DNA from: a bacterium
GTDB taxonomy: Bacteria > Auribacterota > Auribacteria > Auribacterales > Auribacteraceae
Length of the DNA stretch: 64,000 nucleotides
NCBI GenBank assembly: GCA_018435605.1
Contig: JAHDNF010000001.1
Coordinates: 62,001 to 126,000, forward strand
Direction: 5' to 3'
In this document: piece after piece, positions 46,424 to 55,873 of the stretch
Layout: each line of letters begins with the position of its first letter
Numbering within the stretch: position 1 is the stretch's first letter
Program-made: the position numbers and the translations under genes
Notes under the pieces: generated by a model
What the model was told of the DNA's origin: nothing
The model's input: only the letters and a program-made list of their open reading frames with translations
Database searches by the model: none

Positions 46424-47751
46424 CCCAGTTAAAGAGTAAATTCGTTAAATATCACAGTGCTTTGTCAAAGGTGGAACCGGTGAAAGTAAAAGGACGAATC
46501 GCTAAGTTGACCGGTTTGATGATTGAAGCTACTTGCCCTGCTATGAATCATGGCGATCTTTGCAGTATACAATCAAAAGACGGTTCACGCAGTATAAAAG
46601 CTGAGGTTGTGGGTATCAAGGATAAACGGGTTCAGATTATGCCTCTTGGCATTCTCACCGGAATAGCGGCCGGTGATCTGGTCAATCCATTCGGCGAACC
46701 GCTAAGCGTGCCTGTAGGGATTGGATTACTCGGCAGGGTTATAGACGGACTAGGCAATCCTATTGACAATAAGGGAGAATTGAGGTTCAGCGACCGATAT
46801 CCTGTAATGAGCCAGCCCCCGTGTCCGATGTCGCGTCAACGTATTTGTAAACCGATAGGATCAGGTATTAGAGCAATAGACGGACTGTTGACGTTCGGTA
46901 AAGGGCAGAGAATGGGGATTTTTGCAGGGTCTGGTGTCGGTAAGAGTATGTTACTTGGCATGATAGCTAAATATTCTGAAGCCGATGTCAATGTTATTGC
47001 TCTAATCGGCGAACGCGGGAGGGAATTGCGGGATTTTATCGAAAATAGTCTTGGAGCAGAAGGATTAAAGCGCTCGGTTGTGATTGTTGCCACGTCAGAT
47101 CAACCTGCCTTGATAAGACTAAAAGGCGCTTTTCTTGCACATGCAGTAGCAGAATTCTTTCGCGATCAAGGATGTAATGTTATGCTCATGCTTGATTCGA
47201 TAACTCGGTTTGCCATGGCTCAACGCGAAATAGGGTTGTCAGTTGGTGAACCTCCGGCATCTAAAGGATACACTCCTTCGGTATTTTCCATGCTACCGGC
47301 TTTACTTGAACGTAGCGGGCAAGGAGTCAATGGGTCGGGCAGTATCACAGGATTATACACTGTGCTTGTCGAATCCGATGATTTCAACGAACCGATTTCC
47401 GATGCGGTTCGCGCTATTCTGGACGGTCATATTATTCTGTCACGTGATATTGCGTCATCAGGCCATTATCCTGCGATAGACGTTTTGCAGAGCCTCAGCC
47501 GTTTGTTTACCGATATTGTACCTAAAGAACAAATTGCGGCGGCGATAAATTTGCGCGAAGTAATAGCGACGTACAGAAAAGCGGAAGACCTTATTAACAT
47601 CGGAGCATACGTTAAAGGAAGCAATCCAGCTATTGACTATTCGATTTCCATGATCGGCAAAGTAAACGACTACCTGAAACAGAGCTATTCGACATATACC
47701 AAGTTCTCTGATAATCAGGAACAACTTATAGCTATGTTTAATAAAAAGTGA
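46393..47751 (+). CDS. fliI: flagellum-specific export ATPase FliI
   Basis: 452 aa F1-beta-like ATPase. Walker A GSGVGKS (179-185), the preceding FGKGQRMGIFAG, and IGERGRELRDFIE, MLDSITRFAMAQREIGLS and GSITGLYTVLVESDD are type III export ATPase signatures. It overlaps fliH by 31 bases with GAGGAG upstream. It energises unfolding and delivery of substrates with FliH and FliJ. Confidence 0.96.
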   Translation: MGIAGSGRSITQLKSKFVKYHSALSKVEPVKVKGRIAKLTGLMIEATCPAMNHGDLCSIQSKDGSRSIKAEVVGIKDKRVQIMPLGILTGIAAGDLVNPFGEPLSVPVGIGLLGRVIDGLGNPIDNKGELRFSDRYPVMSQPPCPMSRQRICKPIGSGIRAIDGLLTFGKGQRMGIFAGSGVGKSMLLGMIAKYSEADVNVIALIGERGRELRDFIENSLGAEGLKRSVVIVATSDQPALIRLKGAFLAHAVAEFFRDQGCNVMLMLDSITRFAMAQREIGLSVGEPPASKGYTPSVFSMLPALLERSGQGVNGSGSITGLYTVLVESDDFNEPISDAVRAILDGHIILSRDIASSGHYPAIDVLQSLSRLFTDIVPKEQIAAAINLREVIATYRKAEDLINIGAYVKGSNPAIDYSISMIGKVNDYLKQSYSTYTKFSDNQEQLIAMFNKK

Positions 47752-47759
47752 TGTGAAAT

Positions 47760-48227
47760 ATGCCTAAAAAATATAAGTTTTCTCTAGAAAGCGTGTTGAG
47801 CTACCGCCAAATATTGGAAGACAAAAAAGAAAAAGAGTTTTCCGAAGCGCTTCGGGAATTGCAAGTGGAAAACAAAAAACTAGAAAAGATCAAATCGGAT
47901 ATATCTAACGCATTCAGTACATTGCGTAAATGCGGGCAAAACGTTTACACTTCAGCGCAGTTCATGGCGTATCAAAAATATATACGCGCATTACAATCCA
48001 AACAACATAATCAGATGAAACAAATTGAAAAAGCAAAACTAAAGGTTAATCAGAAACGAGCTGAGTTGATCGAAGCCAGCAAAGAGAAAAAAGTGCTCGA
48101 ACATCTTGATAATGTCCGCAAAGAAAATTATTACCATGAACTGGAAGAACAGGATAAAAAATTCCTTGATGAGATTGCTATAACACGTTTTTCTTTCAAC
48201 AATCAACCTGATTTCGGGGGTATATAA
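47760..48227 (+). CDS. fliJ: flagellar export protein FliJ
   Basis: 155 aa, almost one antiparallel coiled coil (YKFSLESVLSYRQILEDKKEKEFSEALRELQ). The LESVL.YR start and heptad pattern are the FliJ hallmark. It is the central stalk linking FliI to FlhA. Placed directly after fliI, ending in the start of the next gene. Confidence 0.9.
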   Translation: MPKKYKFSLESVLSYRQILEDKKEKEFSEALRELQVENKKLEKIKSDISNAFSTLRKCGQNVYTSAQFMAYQKYIRALQSKQHNQMKQIEKAKLKVNQKRAELIEASKEKKVLEHLDNVRKENYYHELEEQDKKFLDEIAITRFSFNNQPDFGGI

Positions 48228-48820
48228 TGAAACGATCCTCACACCATGTTCGTGGAAGCGCTATTGTAGTCTTGCTTATGGGGCTGAGCGTAATTTCGCT
48301 TACAGCGGTTACTGTATTGGGCATGATGCTGTATAAAAAAATTCAGGACGAAAAAAAGAAACCGACTGTACAGATCGAAGGAAACAGTATGTATCTGGAG
48401 TACAGCTCCATGCTTGACGAACTTAAAAAACAGAAAGAAATACTCAATCAGAAAGAACTATTGCTAGACAGGCAGTCTGACAGAATAAATAAACTGGAAC
48501 TGGAATTGCAGGTAGCTCGCAAACAATTGGAGAAGTTGCAAGACGAAACGGCTGTTAATATAACACAAATGGAAGAAAACGAAAAACGTAATCTGCGTAA
48601 GCTCGCAAAAGTCTACAGCTCTATGGATCCCGAACAGGCCGCGACGATTATTGCGCGGCTTGATGATGATACTATTGCCAATATACTGATTCTTATGAAA
48701 GAACGTCAGGCGGCCAAGCTTCTGGGCAGTTTTGGGGATCAGAACGCTGAGTCCAAACAACGTGCGGCTCTTATCAGTAAAAAGATTCGCACCATGACGC
48801 TCAGCACTTCCGTTCAATAA
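48227..48820 (+). CDS. MotE/FlbB-like flagellar protein with MgtE-N-type domain
   Basis: 197 aa. TM helix about 11-34, coiled coil about 50-120, and a C-terminal helical domain (VYSSMDPEQAATIIARLDDDTIANILILMKERQAAKLL) of the MgtE_N type. This is the layout of MotE and of spirochete FlbB, periplasmic coiled-coil proteins that support stator assembly. Its position between fliJ and fliK is the conserved one for this family. Confidence 0.8.
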   Translation: MKRSSHHVRGSAIVVLLMGLSVISLTAVTVLGMMLYKKIQDEKKKPTVQIEGNSMYLEYSSMLDELKKQKEILNQKELLLDRQSDRINKLELELQVARKQLEKLQDETAVNITQMEENEKRNLRKLAKVYSSMDPEQAATIIARLDDDTIANILILMKERQAAKLLGSFGDQNAESKQRAALISKKIRTMTLSTSVQ

Positions 48821-48995
48821 TTGCTAATCTTCACTACTCAAACATATTTAGCAGGGTTCATTCCGGTAAACCTCTTTTTGTAACAATTTGCAATACAATC
48901 GATAATAACTACCGTTCGGAAAAAAATGCTCGGTAAGGGTAATTTTTTCGCGGCCTTTATTGTTTACGCATGGTATTTTGAACTCAAAATCGATG

Positions 48996-49012
48996 TGGTA
49001 TGCCGGTTGCAT
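48996..49012 (+). promoter_or_regulatory. sigma54 promoter of fliK-flgD-flgE
   Basis: TGGTATGCCGGTTGCAT: GG-N10-GC, -12 box TTGCA exact, one mismatch at -24. The expected start near 49022 leaves a 39-base leader with AAGGAGG before fliK. The gap before it (48821-48995) shows no other feature. Confidence 0.68.
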
Positions 49013-49060
49013 TTAATTTTCGACCGGCTATAAAAATGGAAAAAGGAGGAAATTTTTTAT

Positions 49061-50887
49061 ATGGGTTCAGTCATTGATTCATCCATGATCGCCAAGAAAC
49101 TCGAAGTTTCATTGTTTATGCCGGCAGGCAGAGAAACGGGGTTTAATGATTCTGATATTTCTAAACAGAGCTTTGATTCGATTTTACGTGAAACTGTCGA
49201 ACAAGATTTCCAGCGCAATCGTAATTCAAATTCCATTATGGACCGCCGCTCGGATTATCAAGCCGGTCGTGAAAGACAAACGACATTACGGGAATCCGAT
49301 TACAGGCGTGATATCCGAAATGAAAGCCGGCGGGAAAATATTGGTAGATCCGATGAACGTAGCTCTTCTAGATGCGGACACAATGAGCAGAGCAATGAAA
49401 AAAATGACATTGCGCCCAAAAACGCAACCACTCAAGAGTCGGAGAAAAATTATGAAAAGGAAGATAATAAGGGAACAGACTGTAGCGAAAACAAGATCGT
49501 CGAATCCCCACAGTCCGAGTCGGAACCCAAAAAAGACGAAAATTGCGAACAAGTTGCTTCAGATGCAATTATCCCTTTAATGGTTATGGAAGATCAAAAC
49601 ACGGAAGATATATCCGGTCAGAATATGCAACAAATTATGCCGGAGTCTGAAGAATTGGTTACATTCTCAAATTCGGCATGCTCAGAAAAAATATCAGAAG
49701 CAGGAGATTCTTTTACTGCTGAACAGCAGTCGCCAAACATCCATGCGGTATCAGACGGTAATGCTGTTGTGGCGCAAGTAGTAGAGAATGGACTTGCTAG
49801 CGACAAAGTTGTTTTAGACGATTCAATGATAAATTCAACAATAGAGTCAACCGTTCAGGATCAGAAAACTCAGGAAAAACCGATTGTAGCTACTTTGGAA
49901 GGAGAATCACAAGGCGAGCAGGTGTTCAAGAATGACGCTATTCAGAATAAACCCGTTGCACAAACAGACGAAACAGAAAAAATCGATCCGAACCAGAAAA
50001 AGCAAACGGATGAGCTGATGAATGAAGATATTGACGAGGATATGGGCGATGATTTTTTAAGTCAGTTTTCCGATGATAAAAAGACTCAGCAAAATAAACA
50101 GCCTTATGACAATAATCAAGCTCGTCAGGAGAAAGCGCAACTAGATTCCCAACCGACAAATACCGATGATACGGCAGGCAAGCAGACGCAATTTAAACTG
50201 GATAATCATGAGCAGATTAAAGATGTGAGTCTGCAACAAACAATACAGGAAAAGTCTGCTACATCCACTGAAACTCCGGCTCTTAACGACTCCGAAGTTA
50301 AAAAAAGTGTGGATATCTTGGCTGGAATGGATCAGACAAAAAAAGATTCAGTAGAATCGACTCAGTCTAAACAGGATACATCCGCAACTCGTTCTCAGGA
50401 TTATAAAGCCGAAGAACAGGAAATTATGCGTCAAGTACAAGCCAAGCTAAGCCTTAGAACCATGGGCGACGTTACTCGGTCGGAAATTAAATTCAATTTA
50501 TATCCTAAGCATTTAGGCGAAGTGGCAATGAAGCTCGTTATGCAAGACAACACGCTGGTGGCTCGTATGCGTGTTGACAATGAGTCTGTAAAACAGACGC
50601 TTGAATCAAATATAGCGGATTTACGCCGAAATCTGATGAATCAAGGCGTCAAAGTAGAAAAAATTGAGGTAACCGTAAAAAGCGATACGCAGAATATGGG
50701 GTCGTTCGATGACCGCCGTGCAAGCACCCATGCGGAACATAAAGGTAATTATGAATATATAACAGGCGGTTCGCATCGTTTTAAAAAAGGAGATGGTGAG
50801 GATACAATCGAACAACCTGTCAAAAACATGTCATTTACCGGTCAACAGACCATTAAAACTGATGGCCGGTTGAATTATCTAGCGTAA
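49061..50887 (+). CDS. fliK: flagellar hook-length control protein FliK
   Basis: 608 aa. A long polar N-terminal and central region, rich in Gln, Glu, Ser and Asn and probably disordered, serves as molecular ruler. The C-terminal Flg_hook domain is recognisable by LRTMGDVTRSEIKFNLYPKHLGEVAMKLVMQDNTLVARM followed by LESNIADLRRNLMNQGVKVEKIEV. It is secreted during hook growth and switches export specificity via FlhB. Placement before flgD-flgE is standard. Confidence 0.88.
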   Translation: MGSVIDSSMIAKKLEVSLFMPAGRETGFNDSDISKQSFDSILRETVEQDFQRNRNSNSIMDRRSDYQAGRERQTTLRESDYRRDIRNESRRENIGRSDERSSSRCGHNEQSNEKNDIAPKNATTQESEKNYEKEDNKGTDCSENKIVESPQSESEPKKDENCEQVASDAIIPLMVMEDQNTEDISGQNMQQIMPESEELVTFSNSACSEKISEAGDSFTAEQQSPNIHAVSDGNAVVAQVVENGLASDKVVLDDSMINSTIESTVQDQKTQEKPIVATLEGESQGEQVFKNDAIQNKPVAQTDETEKIDPNQKKQTDELMNEDIDEDMGDDFLSQFSDDKKTQQNKQPYDNNQARQEKAQLDSQPTNTDDTAGKQTQFKLDNHEQIKDVSLQQTIQEKSATSTETPALNDSEVKKSVDILAGMDQTKKDSVESTQSKQDTSATRSQDYKAEEQEIMRQVQAKLSLRTMGDVTRSEIKFNLYPKHLGEVAMKLVMQDNTLVARMRVDNESVKQTLESNIADLRRNLMNQGVKVEKIEVTVKSDTQNMGSFDDRRASTHAEHKGNYEYITGGSHRFKKGDGEDTIEQPVKNMSFTGQQTIKTDGRLNYLA

Positions 50888-50901
50888 AAAAGGAGATTAT
50901 T

Positions 50902-51327
50902 ATGAGCGTTGAAGAAATTTTTGGGGCACAAGGGACATCCGCTAGCGATAAATCTACTTTATATAGCGATGCAAATTCCAATCTTGGCAAAGAGGATTTT
51001 CTGATGTTGCTTGTTGCTCAGCTAGGCAACCAGGACCCGTTGGATCCAATGGATAATCAAGATTTTATAGCACAAATGGCCACATTTTCTCAGCTGGAAC
51101 AAATGACCAATCTAAACAGCAGTTTCGATAAATTCCTGCAGGGACAGGCGCTTGCCCAGTATGCTCCCATTATAGGTAAAGAGGTTGTGGCGTATGATCC
51201 TGACAGTGAGTCCGATATTAGCGGTATTGCGGAATCTGTCAGTTTTGATGGCAGTACGCCGTCATTAACTATCAATGGTAAAAAAGTAGATATAGACAAT
51301 ATAAAAGAAATTAAGGCTACCAACTAA
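50902..51327 (+). CDS. flgD: flagellar hook cap assembly protein FlgD (short form)
   Basis: 141 aa. The N-terminal signature LGKEDFLMLLVAQLGNQDPLDPMDNQDFIAQMATFSQLEQM is clear. The C-terminal part (IIGKEVVAYDPDSESD...ITINGKKVDIDNIKEI-type strands) is only a small beta unit; the Tudor/Ig-like domains of enterobacterial FlgD are missing, as in other short forms. It caps the growing hook. Confidence 0.93.
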   Translation: MSVEEIFGAQGTSASDKSTLYSDANSNLGKEDFLMLLVAQLGNQDPLDPMDNQDFIAQMATFSQLEQMTNLNSSFDKFLQGQALAQYAPIIGKEVVAYDPDSESDISGIAESVSFDGSTPSLTINGKKVDIDNIKEIKATN

Positions 51328-51349
51328 AAGAATAAGGAGGATTGGACAG

Positions 51350-53410
51350 ATGGCTGTACGGGCACTTTATTCAGGCGTATCCGGACTCAGAAATTTTCAA
51401 ACACAAATTGATGTTATAGGTAATAACATCGCAAATTCACAAACACCCGGATTCAAATCCTCGCGTGTTACGTTTATGAGCATGCTGTATCAAACAATGA
51501 GCGCGGCATCGGCTCCTACGGCCGAATACGGCGGGACAAATCCGAAACAAATCGGCCTCGGTTCGATGATAGGATCTATCGATCAGAATTTTGAAACCGG
51601 TAACCTGCTGTCTACCGGGCGTAAATACGACGTGGCCATACAGGGTGGCGGATTTTTTGTTGTCAGTAGCGGATCGCAGAATTTCTATACCCGTTGCGGC
51701 GCTTTCAATTTTGACAGCAATGGCAATATGGTTTACGATGGCGGCTATAAAGTCCAAGGTCTCAATGCTACCGATGGGGTGCTCGGTTCTGTTGTGGAAG
51801 ATATACAGGTACCGCTTGGCATTTCTCTACCGGCGGCGGCAACTACCAGCGTCAGCCTTGTCGGTAACCTAAATTCCAGCTCTCAACAGGTGGGTACACA
51901 GTTGCAGAGCGAAACATTTTATTCCGCTGAGCAGGCCGGTAACGATACTGCCGTGGAAGGAATGCTTGCAACAGGATCGGCAAATTCGATTATTTCAGGG
52001 TTGGTCAACGGTTCAAGTACGGTTATAGTAAGTACACTGAATGACACCAATACATATACTTACAGTTCTACTGCGGTAACCAATCCTGCGGCGTCGTTGA
52101 CTTTCAATTCGCTTGATGACCTTGCCGCGGCAATAGTGGCTAATAACTCCGATATTTCTGCCGCTACAATTAATTCGGACGGAGCATTACGATTTACAAG
52201 CGCCACGGCAGGAAATACTTTGACTATCACAAGCAGTGTGTCATCACTTCAAGCGGCTCTCGCTTCGGCTAATAAAACCGCCGGTACTTTCGATGCAGGC
52301 GCGACAGCAATAACCGATGAATTTTCTCATAGGGCTACTGCATCAGATGCTCTGGTGAACTTGCGCAATTCAAGCGGTGTTGATCTTGGTATTCTTAATG
52401 GAGACTCGATTTCTATTGGAGGCAGTGTCGGCGGGACGGCGATAACCCCAAATACCCTTGCTGTAGACGGCACTACGACATTGAATGACTTCACTACAGC
52501 TATACAGTTGGCTTACGGTATCACCACTGCCGGCAGTGTCGCGCTTAATGATGGTCGATTACAGATCAACGCTGACGGCGGTACCAATTATGCTCTTAGC
52601 AATATCGATATCACCACAGCCGGGACAAGGCCGCAGTTTGATTCCATATTCGGTAATTCTGCCGGAAATTACGCCACATTGCAGAATGCTTCCGATAACC
52701 ATTCCAGATCGTTTACCGCGTATGATTCCGACGGTACTGCTCATACGGTAACAATCAAATTTAATGTCCGTGAAGCAACGGGCAACCAGAGCAGGTACGT
52801 TATGGATATATCGAGTTTGATCACCGCAACCGGACAGCCGGATGTTATGGTTACACCTTCGAGTGGTAGCATAGTATGCAATCCTGACGGTTCGTTGGCC
52901 TCTTTTGATCCGCCGAGTATTACCATTCAACCGTCCGGAGTCGGCAATCCTATGGTTATTGCACTAAACCCGGGCACTTTTGGTACTCACTTGGGGTTGG
53001 TTATGTTTGAAGGTGATTCCACTGCAGGATTCAGGGATTCCAACGGATACGCAAGCGGTGATCTTCAGGATGTTACCATTGCTTCCGATGGATCTCTTTA
53101 CGGTAATTTTACCAACGGGCAAGTTCAGATACTTGCGCGACTGCAACTCGCTTCGTTTGATAATCCAGAAGGACTTGAAAGCGTGCAAAACAGCATGTTC
53201 CGGCAAACGGACAATTCCGGAACAGCAAACTTTGACAGCGCTGGTGTGGGGCAACGCGGAATATTGGTCATCAGGACACTTGAATCTTCTAACGTCGACC
53301 TCGCTACAGAATTTGTCTCACTTATAACCGCTCAAAGAGGGTTTCAGACAAATTCCAGAGTTATAAAAACAGCAGATGAAGTCTTACGGGAATTGGTTAA
53401 TCTTGTATAG
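51350..53410 (+). CDS. flgE: flagellar hook protein FlgE
   Basis: 686 aa, longer than the roughly 400 of enterobacteria. N-terminal rod/hook signature LYSGVSGLRNFQTQIDVIGNNIANSQTPGFK, GGFFVVSSG, a Ser/Thr/Ala-rich central insertion (about 180-440) likely forming extra surface domains, and C-terminal SSNVDLATEFVSLITAQRGFQTNSRVIKTADEVL. Cys116 (YTRCG) replaces the usual Ala. GGAGG precedes the ATG. The unit ends with a strong terminator 28 bases after the stop. Confidence 0.94.
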   Translation: MAVRALYSGVSGLRNFQTQIDVIGNNIANSQTPGFKSSRVTFMSMLYQTMSAASAPTAEYGGTNPKQIGLGSMIGSIDQNFETGNLLSTGRKYDVAIQGGGFFVVSSGSQNFYTRCGAFNFDSNGNMVYDGGYKVQGLNATDGVLGSVVEDIQVPLGISLPAAATTSVSLVGNLNSSSQQVGTQLQSETFYSAEQAGNDTAVEGMLATGSANSIISGLVNGSSTVIVSTLNDTNTYTYSSTAVTNPAASLTFNSLDDLAAAIVANNSDISAATINSDGALRFTSATAGNTLTITSSVSSLQAALASANKTAGTFDAGATAITDEFSHRATASDALVNLRNSSGVDLGILNGDSISIGGSVGGTAITPNTLAVDGTTTLNDFTTAIQLAYGITTAGSVALNDGRLQINADGGTNYALSNIDITTAGTRPQFDSIFGNSAGNYATLQNASDNHSRSFTAYDSDGTAHTVTIKFNVREATGNQSRYVMDISSLITATGQPDVMVTPSSGSIVCNPDGSLASFDPPSITIQPSGVGNPMVIALNPGTFGTHLGLVMFEGDSTAGFRDSNGYASGDLQDVTIASDGSLYGNFTNGQVQILARLQLASFDNPEGLESVQNSMFRQTDNSGTANFDSAGVGQRGILVIRTLESSNVDLATEFVSLITAQRGFQTNSRVIKTADEVLRELVNLV

Positions 53411-53437
53411 TAAAATAACCTGAATGCAATTGATCTG

Positions 53438-53477
53438 CGGCGTCGGATGTTTGTAATCATATCCGACGCCGTTTTTT
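53438..53477 (+). terminator. intrinsic terminator after flgE
   Basis: An 11-bp perfect stem CGGCGTCGGAT (53438-53448) with ATCCGACGCCG (53461-53471) around a 12-base loop, followed by six T. It closes the fliK-flgD-flgE unit. Confidence 0.93.
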
Positions 53478-53598
53478 ATGCACTATGTTCTTAGTTTTGT
53501 CCGTGCTGAATAAAATATGTTTTTACGCGCTGTATACAGGTTGTTAGCTGTGCAGTATTATTCGTGTTTGTATGACTCATTTGTAAAGATTTTATTTA

Positions 53599-53625
53599 TA
53601 AATTAAAAATATGCTATGCCGATAT
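53599..53625 (+). promoter_or_regulatory. sigma28 (FliA)-type promoter before motA
   Basis: TAAA (53599-53602), 15 bases, GCCGATAT (53618-53625), against the FliA consensus TAAA-N15-GCCGATAA: one mismatch with exact spacing. It lies 20 bases before the motA ATG. The predicted leader is short (about 14 bases) but still includes GGAGG. Confidence 0.65.
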
Positions 53626-53645
53626 TATACGATGGAGGTTAATGT

Positions 53646-54422
53646 ATGGATATTGCATCACTAGTCGGCATTATAATCGGTATTATAGCTCTTGTATTCG
53701 GTGTTATATCAGGCGCCGGATTAAAGGGTTTTATTATGTTTATAGATATCCCTTCGGCATTTATTGTTTTCGGAGGCACGCTTGCGGCGGTTTTGATCGT
53801 ATGCCCTCTTGAACAATTTTTGACTTCTATTAAAGTTATAACCAAAGTTTTTCTTAATAAGAAAGTTATACCGGTAGAGATTATTACCCAGATGATTCAC
53901 TTTGCCACTCGTGCGCGGCGTGAGGGTATTTTAGCCCTGGAAGAAGAAGCGGAAAATGTTAAAGATACTTTTTTGCGCCAAGGAATACAGCTTGCAGTTG
54001 ACGGTACTGCTCCGGAAGCTATCAGAGAAATTCTTGAAAATGAGATATCAGCAATTGAAGAGCGTCATAAAGACGGCCAGAATATTCTTATGGCAGGCGG
54101 TATGTACGCTCCGGCGTTCGGTATGATAGGAACACTCATCGGTTTGATTTTGATGCTCGCTTCACTGGATAACCCCGATAGCATAGGCCCAAAAATGGCT
54201 GTGGCTCTTATCACTACACTCTACGGCGCCTTGATCGCCAACCTGCTGTGCCTGCCAATGGCGGATAAACTGAAAACGCGCTCGAAAGACGAACTCATGG
54301 TAAAGGAACTCATGATAGAAGGGATTTTGAGTATTCAGTCCGGCGATAATCCCCGGCTTGTCGAACAGAAACTTAATGCGTTTTTATCTCCTAAACATAG
54401 AAATGAAAACAGCAATCAGTAA
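53646..54422 (+). CDS. motA: flagellar stator protein MotA
   Basis: 258 aa with four TM helices (about 4-24, 29-53, 148-170, 178-200). The cytoplasmic loop holds RARREGILALEEEAE, whose Arg and Glu are the rotor-contact residues of E. coli MotA, and MYAPAFGMIGTLIGL and LYGALIANL carry the conserved prolines and pore residues. GGAGG precedes the ATG. It forms the ion channel with MotB. Confidence 0.96.
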   Translation: MDIASLVGIIIGIIALVFGVISGAGLKGFIMFIDIPSAFIVFGGTLAAVLIVCPLEQFLTSIKVITKVFLNKKVIPVEIITQMIHFATRARREGILALEEEAENVKDTFLRQGIQLAVDGTAPEAIREILENEISAIEERHKDGQNILMAGGMYAPAFGMIGTLIGLILMLASLDNPDSIGPKMAVALITTLYGALIANLLCLPMADKLKTRSKDELMVKELMIEGILSIQSGDNPRLVEQKLNAFLSPKHRNENSNQ

Positions 54423-54443
54423 AAAAGGTCGTATATAGCTATC

Positions 54444-55211
54444 ATGGCCAAAAAGCAGAAAATACCAGAACCCCCTAAGGGCGCTCCGCTTTGGATGACT
54501 ACTTATGGAGATATGATGACTCTCCTTTTGTGCTTCTTTGTTTTGTTATTATCGTTTTCATCTATTGCTCAAGAAGAATTCAACAAAGCTATAGGGTCGC
54601 TACAAGGATATCTGGGCATATTGGTAAGTCACAATGTGGCGGTTGTAGACAAAAAATTTATCAATACCGAAATGGTGCGCAACAATAATCCTAGCAATAT
54701 GAAGAAAGAAGCCGAACAGGATAAAGAAAAACCGGAAAGCTACATTATTTCCCTTGCTGAAGAGGTCGAGAAAACAGCACAGAAAAAAGGTATAGGCGGG
54801 TCGGTTGAAGTAATACAATTTCTCAACTCGATACGAGTACGGATACCGGTATCCATTGCCTTCAAACAGGGCAAAATGACTCTCAGCGAAGAATCGAAAG
54901 AGGTTCTTAAAAAAATTGCCCGACTGACTAAAAATCTTCCTTACTCAATCGATGTAGAAGGTCATACCGATAATGTTCCCATATATTCGGAAAAATATAA
55001 TTCCAATTGGGATTTGTCAAGTGCGCGGGCGATTCAGGTAGTTGAGTATTTGGTTGATTTGGGTGTGTCGCGCGATAAATTACGCGCTGTGGGATGCAGT
55101 GAGTATAAGCCAATCGCTGGTAACGATACCGAAGAAGGAAAAGAAAAAAACCGGCGCGTGGAGCTGATCATTACCGCATACGACCCGGAACAGTTAAAAG
55201 CATTGAAGTAA
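54444..55211 (+). CDS. motB: flagellar stator protein MotB
   Basis: 255 aa. A single TM helix (about 23-42) with the ion-carrying Asp23 in TTYGDMMTLLLCFFVLLLSF. An OmpA-type peptidoglycan-binding domain follows (SIDVEGHTDNVPI, WDLSSARAIQVVEYLV, NRRVEL). The residues near Asp23 do not settle whether protons or sodium are used. Confidence 0.96.
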   Translation: MAKKQKIPEPPKGAPLWMTTYGDMMTLLLCFFVLLLSFSSIAQEEFNKAIGSLQGYLGILVSHNVAVVDKKFINTEMVRNNNPSNMKKEAEQDKEKPESYIISLAEEVEKTAQKKGIGGSVEVIQFLNSIRVRIPVSIAFKQGKMTLSEESKEVLKKIARLTKNLPYSIDVEGHTDNVPIYSEKYNSNWDLSSARAIQVVEYLVDLGVSRDKLRAVGCSEYKPIAGNDTEEGKEKNRRVELIITAYDPEQLKALK

Positions 55212-55233
55212 CCGTTAACGAAAGTTGGATCGG

Positions 55234-55845
55234 ATGCCTCAGGAACTACAAGAAGTAAATAAAAATCAGATTGACAAGATGAATGATGAAATCGACGAAT
55301 CTCAAGATTCTGAAGATAGCGGAGGTATCACAAAGTGGTCTGTAGACTTCATCTTGAAGCATATCCGCGCAATTTTATCTACAGTTGTTATCGGTCTTCT
55401 GTTTGTTCTTTTTGTCGTCAGCAACACGGTTACAGGAACAATTTGTATTGTTATTACAAAAAAAATTCTTGAGGCAAAATATCAAAAAGTGGAAGGATTC
55501 AGCCCTACTAATCGATATACCAATCCATTGTATTACCTTGGCAAAGGTGATTATTCCATGAAAAGCGACTCAGGCGTTCCAGTCTACCTGCGTCTGGATG
55601 CAACTTTTGAACTGGATAGCCGGAATGTCATTGATGAAGTAAGAGAAAAAGACGCCAGATTAAAGAGTATTGTCAGAGAAATTTTTACAAATAAAAGAAT
55701 AAGCGATTTTAACTCTAAAACTGGTATGCAACATGCAAGGCGTTTAATGCTTGAATCGATAAATAAGATTTTAGTATCCGGAAAGATAACGAATATATAT
55801 TTTACCGATTATCGATTCTTATGGGTTGATGAACAATATCAGTAA
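55234..55845 (+). CDS. FliL-like protein (first of two adjacent paralogs)
   Basis: 203 aa. A polar N terminus, TM helix about 40-68, and a C-terminal domain (YLRLDATFELDSRNVIDEVRE...IVREIF...ESINKILVSGKITNIYFTDYRF) that aligns along its length with the FliL encoded next, but is longer and sits after a lysine/proline-rich linker. It probably forms or modulates the stator-surrounding ring. The start is ATG 55234; an in-frame TTG at 55225 is possible. The duplication is unusual between motB and fliL. Confidence 0.75.
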   Translation: MPQELQEVNKNQIDKMNDEIDESQDSEDSGGITKWSVDFILKHIRAILSTVVIGLLFVLFVVSNTVTGTICIVITKKILEAKYQKVEGFSPTNRYTNPLYYLGKGDYSMKSDSGVPVYLRLDATFELDSRNVIDEVREKDARLKSIVREIFTNKRISDFNSKTGMQHARRLMLESINKILVSGKITNIYFTDYRFLWVDEQYQ

Positions 55846-55873
55846 TTCTACAGGATAAAGAAGGGGATATATT

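Noticed and set aside
53538-53560. GG...GC pair upstream of motA as a sigma54 promoter
   Set aside because: The separation is 11 bases, not 10, and sigma54 tolerates spacing changes poorly. The sigma28-type element closer to motA fits better.
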